From Paenibacillus glucanolyticus NBRC 15330 (GTDB taxonomy: Bacteria > Bacillota > Bacilli > Paenibacillales > Paenibacillaceae): a stretch of DNA of 64,000 bases. The stretch spans positions 62,001 to 126,000 of the forward strand of contig NZ_BIMC01000011.1 of NCBI RefSeq assembly GCF_004000885.1. Reading direction: 5' to 3'. This document shows, in pieces, positions 9,182-20,700 of this stretch. A program made the translations under genes and the position numbers. The notes under the pieces were generated by a model. It saw only the letters and a program-made list of their open reading frames with translations. It was not told the origin of the DNA and did no database searches. Position 1 is the stretch's first letter. Each line of letters begins with the position of its first letter.

Positions 9182-9484
9182 TTGGTGACTTTACTGCCAA
9201 TCGAAATTGAAGGACATACCGTTATGGGGGTTGAGGTTAAGCTGCCCAAAACTACGCTGCTGGCCGTATATACTTCCCGCGGCTATATTATGTGTGGTGC
9301 GCTGGATGTTGGTCTTCTGAACGAACAGCTTGCGGACCGCAAAATCATTGCCGCAAGAGCCGTTGGGGTACGCACACTCGAGCAGCTGCTGGAAGCACCG
9401 CTCGAATCCGTAACCTTGGAAGCGGAGAAATGGGGTATCCATCCAGGCTTGGCTGGCAAGGACGCAATTCTTCGGATGTTATAG
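9182..9484 (+). CDS. yunC: YunC family protein (DUF1805)
   Basis: A 100-residue DUF1805 protein closely resembling B. subtilis YunC as I recall it: IEIEGHTVMGVEVKLPKT, then GYIMCGALDVGLLNEQLADR and AVGVRTLEQLLEAPLES. These blocks are the most conserved part of the family. Its function is unknown. TTG at 9182 (or GTG at 9185) is chosen because GAGGGGAGG lies at 9163-9171; the GTG at 9161 overlaps that ribosome binding site. In Bacillus yunC neighbours yunD. Here the YunD homologue lies 11 kb away at 20.7 kb. Confidence 0.9.
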   Translation: MVTLLPIEIEGHTVMGVEVKLPKTTLLAVYTSRGYIMCGALDVGLLNEQLADRKIIAARAVGVRTLEQLLEAPLESVTLEAEKWGIHPGLAGKDAILRML

Positions 9485-9577
9485 GGCCTGTTTCAGGGGC
9501 TGAGGAGTGGTCCAAGCGGATCGCTCTTTTTTATATGAAATATGTAAGTAAGCTGCATTGAAGCGGCGGACAAGAAA

Positions 9578-9617
9578 AAAACGGACAATCGGGTTTTTCA
9601 ACCGGTTGTCCGTTTTA
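9578..9617. terminator. Bidirectional terminator between yunC and mtnA
   Basis: An 11-bp perfect stem, AAAACGGACAA (9578-9588) / TTGTCCGTTTT (9606-9616), flanked by A-rich and T-rich ends, between convergent genes. Confidence 0.85.
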
Positions 9618-9648
9618 GTTGAATTGACTTGCATATGCAGCGACAGGA

Positions 9649-10728
9649 CTATTCAAACAAGCTTTTCAAGCTCTCATGATAAGGAGCCTGTACGACGCCT
9701 TTTTCGGTAATAATTGCTGTGACATATTCATTCGGTGTGATGTCGAAGGCCGGATTGTATACTTTTACGCCTTGCGGAGCCGTGCGTTTGCCAAAACCTT
9801 CTGTGATTTCCTCGGCAGGACGCTCCTCAATCGGAATATCGGCACCTGTCTTCGTGTTCAGATCAATCGTAGACAGCGGACAAGCCACGTAAAAAGGAAT
9901 GCCGTGGGCTTTCGCCAGAACGGCTACCCCATACGTTCCGATTTTGTTGGCGACATCGCCATTTGCGGCTACACGGTCTGTACCGACGATGACCGCCTGG
10001 ATCCAGCCTTTGGACATGACCATGGCGGCCATATTGTCTGCCAGCAGCGTAACGTCGATACCGGCCTGCTGAAGCTCAAAAGCGGTTAGTCGGGCGCCTT
10101 GCAGTACAGGTCTTGTCTCATCTGCGAACACCTTGATGTTCAAGCCTTGCTCATGAGCCAGATACATCGGTGCCAGGGCTGTGCCGTATTTGGCAGTTGC
10201 CAATCCGCCCGCATTGCAGTGGGTAAGGACGCCCATGCCATCCTTGAAGAATGGCAGTGCATTTTCCCCGATCCGGCGGCATACCTCTTCATCTTCGGAA
10301 CGAATGGCCTCAGCCTCAGCGAGCAATGCTGCATTTAGCGCGGCTGTATCAAGCTTATCTGCTGCGAGTTTTTCTGCAGCCAGTTTCATACGGTCCAGTG
10401 CCCAGAACAGATTAACAGCCGTCGGTCTGGAAGTGGCGAGATAAGCGCAGGTCTTTACAACTTGCTGAAGCCATCCCTCGCTGTCTTCAGCTTCGTACAG
10501 CATGCCTCCCAGCACGGCGCCGAATGCTGCCGCGATTCCAATGGCCGGTGCGCCGCGGACCTTCATGGAATGAATGCCTTCCCACACCTCCTCCGGTGTT
10601 GAAAGCTTGAGATACACGATTTCTTCCGGGAGCAATCTCTGATCAAGCAGGACCAGATGGTCCCCAAACCAGTATACGGAGCTTAGCGGCTCATAGGTGC
10701 TGGAGTTGCCGGTAGTTATACCGCTCAT
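9649..10728 (-). CDS. mtnA: S-methyl-5-thioribose-1-phosphate isomerase
   Basis: Converts 5-methylthioribose-1-phosphate to the ribulose isomer in methionine salvage. It has 359 residues, the usual length. Signatures of the eIF2B-like isomerase family are present: [14 protein letters not shown], the catalytic-cysteine block [10 protein letters not shown], and [18 protein letters not shown] with the catalytic aspartate. It follows mtnK with a 4-base ATGA overlap, so the two are translationally coupled. No other salvage genes (mtnB, mtnD, mtnW) are in the window. Confidence 0.96.
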   Translation of the reverse strand: MSGITTGNSSTYEPLSSVYWFGDHLVLLDQRLLPEEIVYLKLSTPEEVWEGIHSMKVRGAPAIGIAAAFGAVLGGMLYEAEDSEGWLQQVVKTCAYLATSRPTAVNLFWALDRMKLAAEKLAADKLDTAALNAALLAEAEAIRSEDEEVCRRIGENALPFFKDGMGVLTHCNAGGLATAKYGTALAPMYLAHEQGLNIKVFADETRPVLQGARLTAFELQQAGIDVTLLADNMAAMVMSKGWIQAVIVGTDRVAANGDVANKIGTYGVAVLAKAHGIPFYVACPLSTIDLNTKTGADIPIEERPAEEITEGFGKRTAPQGVKVYNPAFDITPNEYVTAIITEKGVVQAPYHESLKSLFE

Positions 10729-11948
10729 ATCGATACCTCATTTCCTTTAGTTGCTTGTTGAATCAAAGTCAGGATATCCTCGAAGGATTTGATGCTGCGG
10801 TGATGGCGAACAAGATTCTTGCCGATCGCCAGTGCTTTGCGCTGCGCCGCTTCTCTGGCGGTATCGTCGGCAATGGTATCGATATCCGCAACGTGGGACA
10901 GCCCAACAATGCGCCGGATCATCTTGCAGCCGGCAAATCCTGCGGTGTCCTTCAATATCTGCGATACGTAGTAGTCCTGATATCCAGGCGTACGAGACAT
11001 CTCATCCAACAGGTCATCATTCCACAGCATGCGGAAGTTGCTCTCGAAGTGATTCCACACGTCGCTTGCCATTTCGAGGAGCCTTGCCTCCCGGGTCGCT
11101 TGCGTGTACTCGTCCTGGCTCCAGCCCGGCTGAGCGGCATAGTTGAGCAGCAGGTTGCCAATCACGGCGCCGATATCAAAGCCCATCGGCCCGAAATAAG
11201 CAAATTCCGGGTCAATCACCTTGGTTGATTCCGGCGTGACGAAGATGCTGCCTGTGTGCAGATCCCCATGCAGCAGGGCTTGGGCGTGAGTCAGGAACTT
11301 CTCGCGAAGCAGAGCCACTTCGAAGTGGAGAGGCAGATCCGTACGAAGCGCCTCCGCCTCATCGGCAATATGGTCCGGATAGTTATTATTGGAGGATTCG
11401 CGGTATGGATCTTCGAAGATCAGATCTTCGGTGATTTTGCATAAATCCGGATTCACAAAACGGCCGGCAAGTACTTTCTTCTCCTGTTGGTTCATCCCGA
11501 GATCCGATGTATAGAACAGCGTTCTGGCCATGAATTCGCCAATGTGCTCGGCAAACTTCGGATAGGCGATGCCCTCAATAAGACCTTTGCGCATGATGGT
11601 ATACTCGCTCAAGTCCTCCATCACGGTGTAGGCGAGCTCATCCGAATAGCCGTATACTTTCGGTACGAGGTTCGGGCAGAGGGAGTACTGCGTCTCCAGC
11701 GCCACACGTTCAATACGGGCACGGTCGAGCGACAGCGGCCAGGATTCACCTACAACTTTTGCATAAGGAACGGCTTGCTTGATAATGATACTATCAGCCG
11801 TATTTTTGGCGGTGACATGAAACACCAGATTCAGATTGCCGTCGCCGATTTCGCGGCATTCGAGTTCGGCATGGTCCGGGAAACGGCCCGGTATACTTTT
11901 TGCTAACTGTATAGCTTCTTCCGCGTTCAGCGGATGGTATGCAGACAT
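10725..11948 (-). CDS. mtnK: S-methyl-5-thioribose kinase
   Basis: Phosphorylates 5-methylthioribose to its 1-phosphate, the step before MtnA. It has 407 residues. The choline-kinase-like fold shows the catalytic loop [13 protein letters not shown] and the metal-binding block [17 protein letters not shown], with the Lys-containing [10 protein letters not shown] at the N-lobe. A ribosome binding site (GGGGGTGA) lies 8 bases before the ATG. In Bacillus mtnKA is controlled by an S-box (SAM-I) riboswitch. I do not find its conserved core in the 300 bases upstream here. Confidence 0.96.
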   Translation of the reverse strand: MSAYHPLNAEEAIQLAKSIPGRFPDHAELECREIGDGNLNLVFHVTAKNTADSIIIKQAVPYAKVVGESWPLSLDRARIERVALETQYSLCPNLVPKVYGYSDELAYTVMEDLSEYTIMRKGLIEGIAYPKFAEHIGEFMARTLFYTSDLGMNQQEKKVLAGRFVNPDLCKITEDLIFEDPYRESSNNNYPDHIADEAEALRTDLPLHFEVALLREKFLTHAQALLHGDLHTGSIFVTPESTKVIDPEFAYFGPMGFDIGAVIGNLLLNYAAQPGWSQDEYTQATREARLLEMASDVWNHFESNFRMLWNDDLLDEMSRTPGYQDYYVSQILKDTAGFAGCKMIRRIVGLSHVADIDTIADDTAREAAQRKALAIGKNLVRHHRSIKSFEDILTLIQQATKGNEVSI

Positions 11949-12256
11949 GGATGGTCACCCCCAAATAGAATAGAAGAAAAACAAAGCCAACTTTTTTGCT
12001 TGGTATTACCTAGTATAACGTTTTTTCGCAAATTTTGTATAACTTTTTGGCAAGCCTTAAGTTTGGTGAATCTGATTCGCTTCGCAGCCGTAAGGGTAAA
12101 CTACAAATAGACGCCCAAGCTCAGGATGTACTTATATATTAATGAAGGAATGGCATTAGCAGAAGGTTCCAGTTACAATGGGTATACACCAATCTGCAGC
12201 ATATTCCTTTGTCGCAGTACAGGGTGCATTTCATATAGAAAAGGAAGGGATTAACC
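11949..12256. other. 308-base divergent gap between mtnK and dps
   Basis: AT-rich region that must hold promoters for both genes. I see no open frame with a ribosome binding site, no S-box core and no strong terminator. Several TATAC/TATAAC elements near 12013-12045 could serve as minus-strand -10 boxes for mtnK, but none pairs with a good -35. Confidence 0.35.
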
Positions 12257-12733
12257 ATGGCAAAAACTACATCAGGCAAATCTGCAGGAAAAACAAAAAA
12301 CTCCAGCTTAGAGCAGCTGTTGAACCAACAGGTCGCGAATTTCAACGTGCTCTATGTCAAACTTCATAATTATCATTGGTATGTAACAGGAGAGCAATTC
12401 TTCTCCCTTCATGTCAAGTTCGAGGAACTGTACGATGAAGTTACACTTAAAATGGATGAGGTTGCGGAGCGCCTGCTGTCGATCAAAGGCAAGCCTGCAG
12501 CAACCATGAAAGAATATTTGGAACTTGCAACGGTTCAGGAAGCTTCCGGCAACGAGGATACTCGCGGAATGGTACAAGCCCTGATTGAGGACTTTGCTAC
12601 CGTATCGGAAGAGCTGACAGAAGGTATCGAAATGGCTGAGGAAGCCGGAGATGCGCCTACAGCGGATATGTTCACAGGCTTCAAGGCTGATCTTGAGAAG
12701 CATATGTGGATGCTGCGTTCTTTCCTTGGATAA
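12257..12733 (+). CDS. dps: Dps-family DNA-binding ferritin
   Basis: Starvation and oxidative-stress miniferritin that oxidises and stores iron, 158 residues. The ferroxidase ligands are spread over HNYHWYVTGEQFFSLHVKFEELYDE (read in two parts: HNYHWYVTG with its H, then LHVKFEELYDE with H, E and D), as expected for the inter-subunit dinuclear site. A Lys/Ser/Thr-rich N-terminal tail (about 1-15) may bind DNA. The ribosome binding site is AAGGAAGGGA. It is the gene just upstream of the suf operon, fitting an iron and oxidative-stress neighbourhood. Confidence 0.94.
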   Translation: MAKTTSGKSAGKTKNSSLEQLLNQQVANFNVLYVKLHNYHWYVTGEQFFSLHVKFEELYDEVTLKMDEVAERLLSIKGKPAATMKEYLELATVQEASGNEDTRGMVQALIEDFATVSEELTEGIEMAEEAGDAPTADMFTGFKADLEKHMWMLRSFLG

Positions 12734-13045
12734 TTCGTGAATATTAATGTAGCGATGCCATGTTCATGACTTGTATTTGCAGAGCTTTAGGGTGCTCGTC
12801 CAACGTGCGCCTGTACAGCTCAACATGATGATGACTATAACACCGTTTGTCAACGAGCGTTAACGCCGGTGACTGATGCCGTGACGACACTAGAAGCATC
12901 AGCAACTACAGGATGAGCAGAGCAGATTAAAACAGGCTTGGCCGGTCTATCGGTCAAGCCTGTTTTTTAAGCGTTTTGGTTGTCCGAATGTTGTCTCTAA
13001 AACGCTTGTCCGGTTGAAATACGTCATATTTTATTATAAAATGGC
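12734..13045. other. Gap between dps and the suf promoter
   Basis: About 200 bases after dps hold nothing I can support (a short ATG frame near 12760 lacks a ribosome binding site), followed by the terminator at 12931-12967. Confidence 0.4.
12931..12967 (+). terminator. Terminator between dps and suf
   Basis: A 14-bp stem with one G-T pair (12931-12944 with 12951-12964) followed by TTTTTT, about 200 bases past the dps stop. It insulates the suf operon from upstream transcription. Confidence 0.8.
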
Positions 13046-13082
13046 TTGAGAATCATTGATAATCAGTTTAGAATGATTATAA
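13046..13082 (+). promoter_or_regulatory. suf promoter with PerR-type box
   Basis: A -35-like TTGAGA (13046-13051), a 17-base spacer and a -10-like TAGAAT (13069-13074) form a plausible vegetative promoter about 105 bases before sufC. TTAGAATGATTATAA at 13068-13082 matches the PerR box consensus TTATAATNATTATAA at 13 of 14 defined positions and lies over the -10 and start site. An adjoining TGAGAATCATTGATAATCA (13047-13065) has weaker Fur-like character. Repression by PerR or Fur is an inference. Confidence 0.6.
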
Positions 13083-13178
13083 ATAAATAATTATTTTTTA
13101 TTTATGAAATCAGGGCGTCCAAATCCTGTTATCATATAGGACAAAAATACACTACCTATCTAACGGAGGGAATCTAAT

Positions 13179-13961
13179 ATGTCAACCAAGTTTGTCATTG
13201 AAGGATTGAAAGCAACAATCGAAGGCAAGGAGATCCTTAAGGGGATCAACCTTGAGATGAAGGGCGGAGAAATTCATGCCATCATGGGACCAAACGGCAC
13301 AGGCAAAAGTACGTTGGCTTCCGCTTTGATGGGTCATCCTAAATATGAAGTTACAGACGGTAAAGTTTTGTTGAATGATGAAGATGTGCTGGATATGGAA
13401 GTTGATGAGCGCGCACTCGCCGGTCTGTTCCTGGCTATGCAATATCCTAGTGAAATCGCTGGTGTTACGAACTCCGACTTCCTGCGCAGCTCCATCAACG
13501 CGCGCCGCGGCGAAGGTAACGAAATCTCGTTGATCAAATTCATCCGTCAAATGGAAGGCAAAATGAAAGAGCTCGAGATGAACCCTGAGTTTGCCCATCG
13601 TTACCTGAACGAAGGTTTCTCCGGCGGTGAGAAGAAGCGTAACGAAATCCTGCAAATGATGATGCTGGATCCGAAAATTGTAATTCTTGACGAAATCGAC
13701 TCCGGTCTTGATATCGATGCTTTGAGAATTGTAGCGAACGGCGTGAATGCCATGAAATCGGAAAAACGCGGTTTCTTGATTATTACCCACTACCAGCGTT
13801 TGCTTAACTATATCACGCCAGATTATGTACATGTTATGATGCAAGGCCGCATCGTGAAATCCGGCGGTCCTGAACTGGCGGAGCGTCTGGAAGCTGAGGG
13901 TTACGACTGGATTAAAGAAGAGCTGGGCATTACTGATGAAACTGTAGGTCAAGACGCGTAA
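13179..13961 (+). CDS. sufC: SufC, ATPase of Fe-S cluster assembly
   Basis: ABC-type ATPase that works with SufB and SufD as the Fe-S scaffold complex in the cytoplasm, 260 residues. Walker A is GPNGTGKST (about 36-44), the ABC signature FSGGEKKRNE, Walker B KIVILDEIDSGLD, and the H-loop is in ITHYQRLL. The signature FSGGEKKR is specific to SufC. First gene of sufCDSUB, with the ribosome binding site ACGGAGGGA. The candidate PerR-type promoter precedes it. Confidence 0.98.
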   Translation: MSTKFVIEGLKATIEGKEILKGINLEMKGGEIHAIMGPNGTGKSTLASALMGHPKYEVTDGKVLLNDEDVLDMEVDERALAGLFLAMQYPSEIAGVTNSDFLRSSINARRGEGNEISLIKFIRQMEGKMKELEMNPEFAHRYLNEGFSGGEKKRNEILQMMMLDPKIVILDEIDSGLDIDALRIVANGVNAMKSEKRGFLIITHYQRLLNYITPDYVHVMMQGRIVKSGGPELAERLEAEGYDWIKEELGITDETVGQDA

Positions 13962-13983
13962 ATAGACGGGAGGAGGAAACGAT

Positions 13984-16914
<2,931 letters not shown>

Positions 16915-16949
16915 GCGAACGATAATAGATCGATAGGGAGGTAAGTTAA

Positions 16950-18347
16950 ATGGCTAAAAAAGCACCAGAAATGGAAGAGTATAAATATGGTTTCCGCGAC
17001 GAGCACAAAGCTATTTTTCAAACCGGTAAAGGTTTGACACGTGAAGTCGTTATGGAAATTTCCAAAATCAAGAACGAGCCGGAATGGATGCTGGAATTTC
17101 GCCTGAAATCACTGGAGCAGTTCGAGAAAATGCAAATGCCTCGCTGGGGCGGCGACCTCGACGAGCTCGATTTCAACGATATCCAGTATTATGTAAGACC
17201 TTCTGATAAGCAAGGGAAGACTTGGGAGGAAGTACCTACCGAGATCAAAGAAACCTTTGACAAATTAGGAATTCCGGAAGCAGAGCAGAAGTTCCTGGCC
17301 GGTGTATCCGCACAGTACGAATCCGAGGTTGTTTATCACAACATGCAGAAGGATCTTGAGGATCAAGGTGTCATCTTCATGGATACCGACACGGCGCTCA
17401 GAGAGCATCCGGAAATTTTGAGAGAATACTTTGCAACGGTGGTACCTCCAACGGATAACAAATTTGCTGCACTTAACAGTGCCGTATGGTCCGGCGGAAG
17501 CTTTATCTATGTTCCAAAAGGTGTAAAATGCGAAATTCCGCTGCAAGCATATTTCCGCATCAACTCCGAGAACATGGGACAGTTTGAGCGTACCCTGATC
17601 ATTGCGGACGAAGATAGCTTTGTTCACTACGTAGAGGGCTGTACAGCTCCAATCTACAGCACGAACTCGCTTCACAGCGCGGTAGTTGAGATCATCTGTA
17701 AAAAGAACGCTCGCGTTCGTTATACAACGATCCAGAACTGGGCACCTAATATCTACAACCTCGTTACGAAGCGTGCGGTTGCTGAAGAGAATGCAACGAT
17801 GGAATGGGTTGATGGCAACATCGGCTCCAAACTTACAATGAAATACCCAGCTGTTATTCTGAAAGGCCGCGGCGCTAAAGGGATGGTATTGTCCATCGCT
17901 GTAGCAGGTAAAGGCCAACATCAGGATGCAGGGGCTAAAATGATTCACCTGGCACCGGATACAACGTCTACCATTGTATCCAAATCCATCAGCAAGCACG
18001 GCGGTAAAGTAACGTACCGCGGACTTGCCTCCTTCGGCCGCAACGCGGAAGGCGCCAAAGCCAACATTAAGTGTGACACACTCATATTGGATAACGAATC
18101 TACATCCGATACGATTCCTTACAATGAAATCAAGAACGATAATATCGTGCTGGAGCATGAAGCGACCGTATCCAAGGTTTCCGAGGATCAATTGTTCTAC
18201 CTTATGAGCCGTGGTCTCAGTGAAGCTGAAGCTACACAAATGATCGTTATGGGCTTCATCGAACCGTTCACCAAAGAACTCCCAATGGAGTATGCGGTAG
18301 AGATGAATCGTCTTATCAAGTTCGAGATGGAAGGTTCCATCGGTTAA
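16950..18347 (+). CDS. sufB: SufB, Fe-S assembly scaffold subunit
   Basis: Core scaffold on which SufBCD builds the cluster, 465 residues, the usual length. It has the conserved blocks [18 protein letters not shown] ([18 protein letters not shown]), [34 protein letters not shown] (read as adjacent blocks) and the C-terminal [17 protein letters not shown]. The cysteine in VEGCTAP and that in NIKCDTLIL are typical. Its ribosome binding site is GGGAGG. Last gene of the operon, followed by a strong terminator. Confidence 0.98.
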   Translation: MAKKAPEMEEYKYGFRDEHKAIFQTGKGLTREVVMEISKIKNEPEWMLEFRLKSLEQFEKMQMPRWGGDLDELDFNDIQYYVRPSDKQGKTWEEVPTEIKETFDKLGIPEAEQKFLAGVSAQYESEVVYHNMQKDLEDQGVIFMDTDTALREHPEILREYFATVVPPTDNKFAALNSAVWSGGSFIYVPKGVKCEIPLQAYFRINSENMGQFERTLIIADEDSFVHYVEGCTAPIYSTNSLHSAVVEIICKKNARVRYTTIQNWAPNIYNLVTKRAVAEENATMEWVDGNIGSKLTMKYPAVILKGRGAKGMVLSIAVAGKGQHQDAGAKMIHLAPDTTSTIVSKSISKHGGKVTYRGLASFGRNAEGAKANIKCDTLILDNESTSDTIPYNEIKNDNIVLEHEATVSKVSEDQLFYLMSRGLSEAEATQMIVMGFIEPFTKELPMEYAVEMNRLIKFEMEGSIG

Positions 18348-18359
18348 ATCCTAAACACA

Positions 18360-18400
18360 GGGGCAAATCACTCACATGCGAGTGGTTTGCCCCTTTTTTT
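18360..18400 (+). terminator. suf operon terminator
   Basis: A 14-bp stem with one G-T pair (18360-18373 with 18380-18393), a 6-base loop and TTTTTTT, 13 bases after the sufB stop. Confidence 0.93.
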
Positions 18401-18602
18401 GCTTAATCCCGATTATTATAGCCCACAGAGAAGGGGAAAGCCTGGTGTCCTTCTCCATTCATTTTGACAGGAACGGTCCCATGATGTATCTAGTGTGACT
18501 TTTATGCTTGCGTGCTCAGGTTATCGGGATACGTCTTATATTCTGCCAGAAACCAGGAGGGATCGGATGTGAGAAATATCACACCTTCCCTTGAAAATAT
18601 GA

Positions 18603-18647
18603 AAAGGTTCCCCGGTGGTGAATCTCTCATCCAGCCGGGGAACCTTT
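18603..18647 (-). terminator. Probable terminator after the HD-GYP gene
   Basis: A 13-bp perfect stem (AAAGGTTCCCCGG, 18603-18615, with 18635-18647) in the 370-base space between sufB and the convergent HD-GYP gene. On the minus strand it is followed by a short T run and A/T-rich bases. The rest of this gap shows nothing I can support. Confidence 0.6.
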
Positions 18648-18713
18648 ATTTCAAATGTATATATCGAAATGAATTCGAAAAGGACGTAACCATAGAAAAA
18701 CGCGGTTTACAGA

Positions 18714-19760
18714 TTACAGGAGGATCTCCAGAATCGCCGTATTGTATTCCTTGGAAAGATCGATGAACCGGTCGTCGGTTTTCACCAACGGACGGAAGTA
18801 ATCCGAGGGATTGTTCATCACAATAATGCCCGATTCACCGGTTGTCAGCTGAACTTTTTTGCCAATAAAGTTCGGAAGCATTTGCTGGATGAAGGCGTGT
18901 GTAGGCTTGCCGTTCAGCTTACCGAAACTGAGGCTGTAGAGCTCCCGAAGAACGGTTAACAGCTGCTGCTTGGACTGATACACCCGGTTCGTTGTCATCG
19001 CGCTATACACATCCGCCACAGCGCATATTTGGGCATATGGATGGATCTGATCTTCACGGAGTGCTCTGGGATAACCGGAGCCATCGTCCCGCTCATGGTG
19101 CTGCAGGGCAACCATTGCGGTAATCTTATCATTCATGGATTCCGAGATCATCTCGTAACCATAGATGGTGTGCAGCTTCACTTCCTCAAACTCTTCAGGG
19201 GTGAGCTTGCCAGGCTTGTCCAGTATATCTCTTGAAATCTTGCTCTTGCCAATGTCGTGGAGATAACCGGCTTTGCCAATATCGTAAGCTTCCTTTTGGG
19301 AATATCCCATCCAATCCGCTATATAGTACGATAACATTCCTACTTGAATGGAGTGCCGGTAGGTGTAATCATCTTTACCGTTAAAGAGGAGAAGGAGGGA
19401 TACGACATCCGTATGCTCATCCAGAGAGCCGACCAAAGGTTTGAAGACATCGTCTACAACGGATTCATTGAACTTTCCGGACTGAGATGCTTCCGTGAAC
19501 AGGGTGGAGCATCCGTTGAATGCGAGATTGAATTGTGGTTTCACCTTGTTGAATGAATCTGAAATTTCAGATAATGGATCGAGGGATACAGTCAATGCCC
19601 GTGGCTCTATTTCAATGTAATCGATGCCGTGCTGCAGCAGCTTGGATATATCCTCTATTCGAAGTGTTGCTCCTTTTTGTAGAACATGAACGCCGTTACT
19701 GTTGTAAGCATCATGCTGCATTTGATCACCGGGTATCAGGTCCGTGACATGTACTCTCAA
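18714..19760 (-). CDS. HD-GYP domain protein (c-di-GMP phosphodiesterase type)
   Basis: A 348-residue protein. The C-terminal HD-GYP domain (about 135-300) has the metal motif YLHDIGKSKI and the GYP loop HHERDDGSGYPRAL, so the catalytic residues for cyclic-di-GMP hydrolysis appear intact. A conserved N-terminal module (LIPGDQMQHDAYNSNGVHVL, about 8-27) precedes it, and a beta-rich tail (VQLTTGESGIIVMNN) follows. There is no membrane segment. The start is TTG at 19760 with AGAGGTG 8 bases before. A paralogue with the same layout lies at 23.1 kb. Substrate is inferred from family. Confidence 0.9.
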   Translation of the reverse strand: MRVHVTDLIPGDQMQHDAYNSNGVHVLQKGATLRIEDISKLLQHGIDYIEIEPRALTVSLDPLSEISDSFNKVKPQFNLAFNGCSTLFTEASQSGKFNESVVDDVFKPLVGSLDEHTDVVSLLLLFNGKDDYTYRHSIQVGMLSYYIADWMGYSQKEAYDIGKAGYLHDIGKSKISRDILDKPGKLTPEEFEEVKLHTIYGYEMISESMNDKITAMVALQHHERDDGSGYPRALREDQIHPYAQICAVADVYSAMTTNRVYQSKQQLLTVLRELYSLSFGKLNGKPTHAFIQQMLPNFIGKKVQLTTGESGIIVMNNPSDYFRPLVKTDDRFIDLSKEYNTAILEILL

Positions 19761-19849
19761 ATCATTGCACCTCTTGCCCTTATAGTAAGTAAAAAGATCA
19801 AAACTATCTTAGCAAGAAAATTATGGTTTTACAATGATATAATCACGAC

Positions 19850-20587
19850 TTATTGCCTAATCATTGGGTCCCAGGGTCCAGTCTGCGGTCCTTTCCACTC
19901 CGACCCATCGTCCCATATCTCCTTCTTCCATATCGGGACGGAGCGCTTCAGCTGTTCGATGGCGTAGCGACTGGCATCATAACAGGATGCCCGATGGGGA
20001 GAGGACACGGCAATGACCACACTGGTTTCACCTATGCCAACGGTACCGATTCGATGAGAGATCGCGCATTGCGTACCAGGCCATTGTGAGAGGATGTCTG
20101 CACAGATTTGCTGCATTTCTTTTAATGCCATCGGAATGTAGGCCTCATATTCCAACGTAACCGTACGCATCTCGCCGGTCATTTCCCTGGTGGTTCCTAT
20201 AAATGAAAGTGTAGCTCCATGATTTGCATCATGGACTTTGGCTACAGCCTCTTCTACAGACAGCTTGTCGTAAGTGATAAGGCAATTCCCATCCGTGGAG
20301 GACTTCGAGTCAGGGGCATCCCCCTCTGTTCCATCACCGCCGGATACAGGCGGAATGAGAGCAACCTCATCGCCAATCTGAATAAGCTGATTCGATAGGG
20401 CATATTCTTGATTGACCGCTACAAAAGCGGTGGCAATCTGGGATTTGGCATGAGGATAAGCTTCGCTGAGAAGCGACTTTAATTCGCCGGCTGTAAGCGG
20501 GAGGCCCGGTACGTTGAAGGCAAGCGAACCGGTGCCGATCCGATCAGCTAGTCCGGCGAATAGCAGTAAAGGAATGGTTGTCGACAT
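19850..20587 (-). CDS. Fused molybdopterin synthase (MoaD-MoaE)
   Basis: A 245-residue fusion of the small and large subunits of molybdopterin synthase, which puts the dithiolene sulfurs into precursor Z (cPMP). MoaD-like ubiquitin fold covers about residues 4-84 and ends in ALIPPVSGG. That Gly-Gly is the normal free C-terminus of MoaD, but here it is followed by an acidic Ser/Asp-rich linker (about 85-101) and a MoaE domain (about 102-245) with SHRIGTVGIGETSVVIAVSS and the catalytic-lysine block VPIWKKE. ATG at 20587 is chosen because GAGGTGATAAAG precedes it. No other cofactor genes are near. It points leftward, divergent from yunD. Confidence 0.9.
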   Translation of the reverse strand: MSTTIPLLLFAGLADRIGTGSLAFNVPGLPLTAGELKSLLSEAYPHAKSQIATAFVAVNQEYALSNQLIQIGDEVALIPPVSGGDGTEGDAPDSKSSTDGNCLITYDKLSVEEAVAKVHDANHGATLSFIGTTREMTGEMRTVTLEYEAYIPMALKEMQQICADILSQWPGTQCAISHRIGTVGIGETSVVIAVSSPHRASCYDASRYAIEQLKRSVPIWKKEIWDDGSEWKGPQTGPWDPMIRQ

Positions 20588-20700
20588 CTTTATCACCTCG
20601 TAATTCTTATGGGCTACAATATACCATATTCTTCGCTAAAATGTTATGCTTGATAGACCGGAAATTATCGTAAAACGAACATGGGGAGGGGGGCCGCCAG

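Noticed and set aside
11949..12256. Expected S-box (SAM-I) riboswitch upstream of mtnKA
   Set aside because: The conserved S-box core is not present on the minus strand, and no terminator/antiterminator arrangement is visible.
12763..12842. Short ATG frame after dps
   Set aside because: No ribosome binding site and no recognisable product; ends within 25 codons.
18512..18766. 84-codon plus-strand frame between sufB and the HD-GYP gene
   Set aside because: It crosses a strong hairpin, has no ribosome binding site and runs into the convergent gene.
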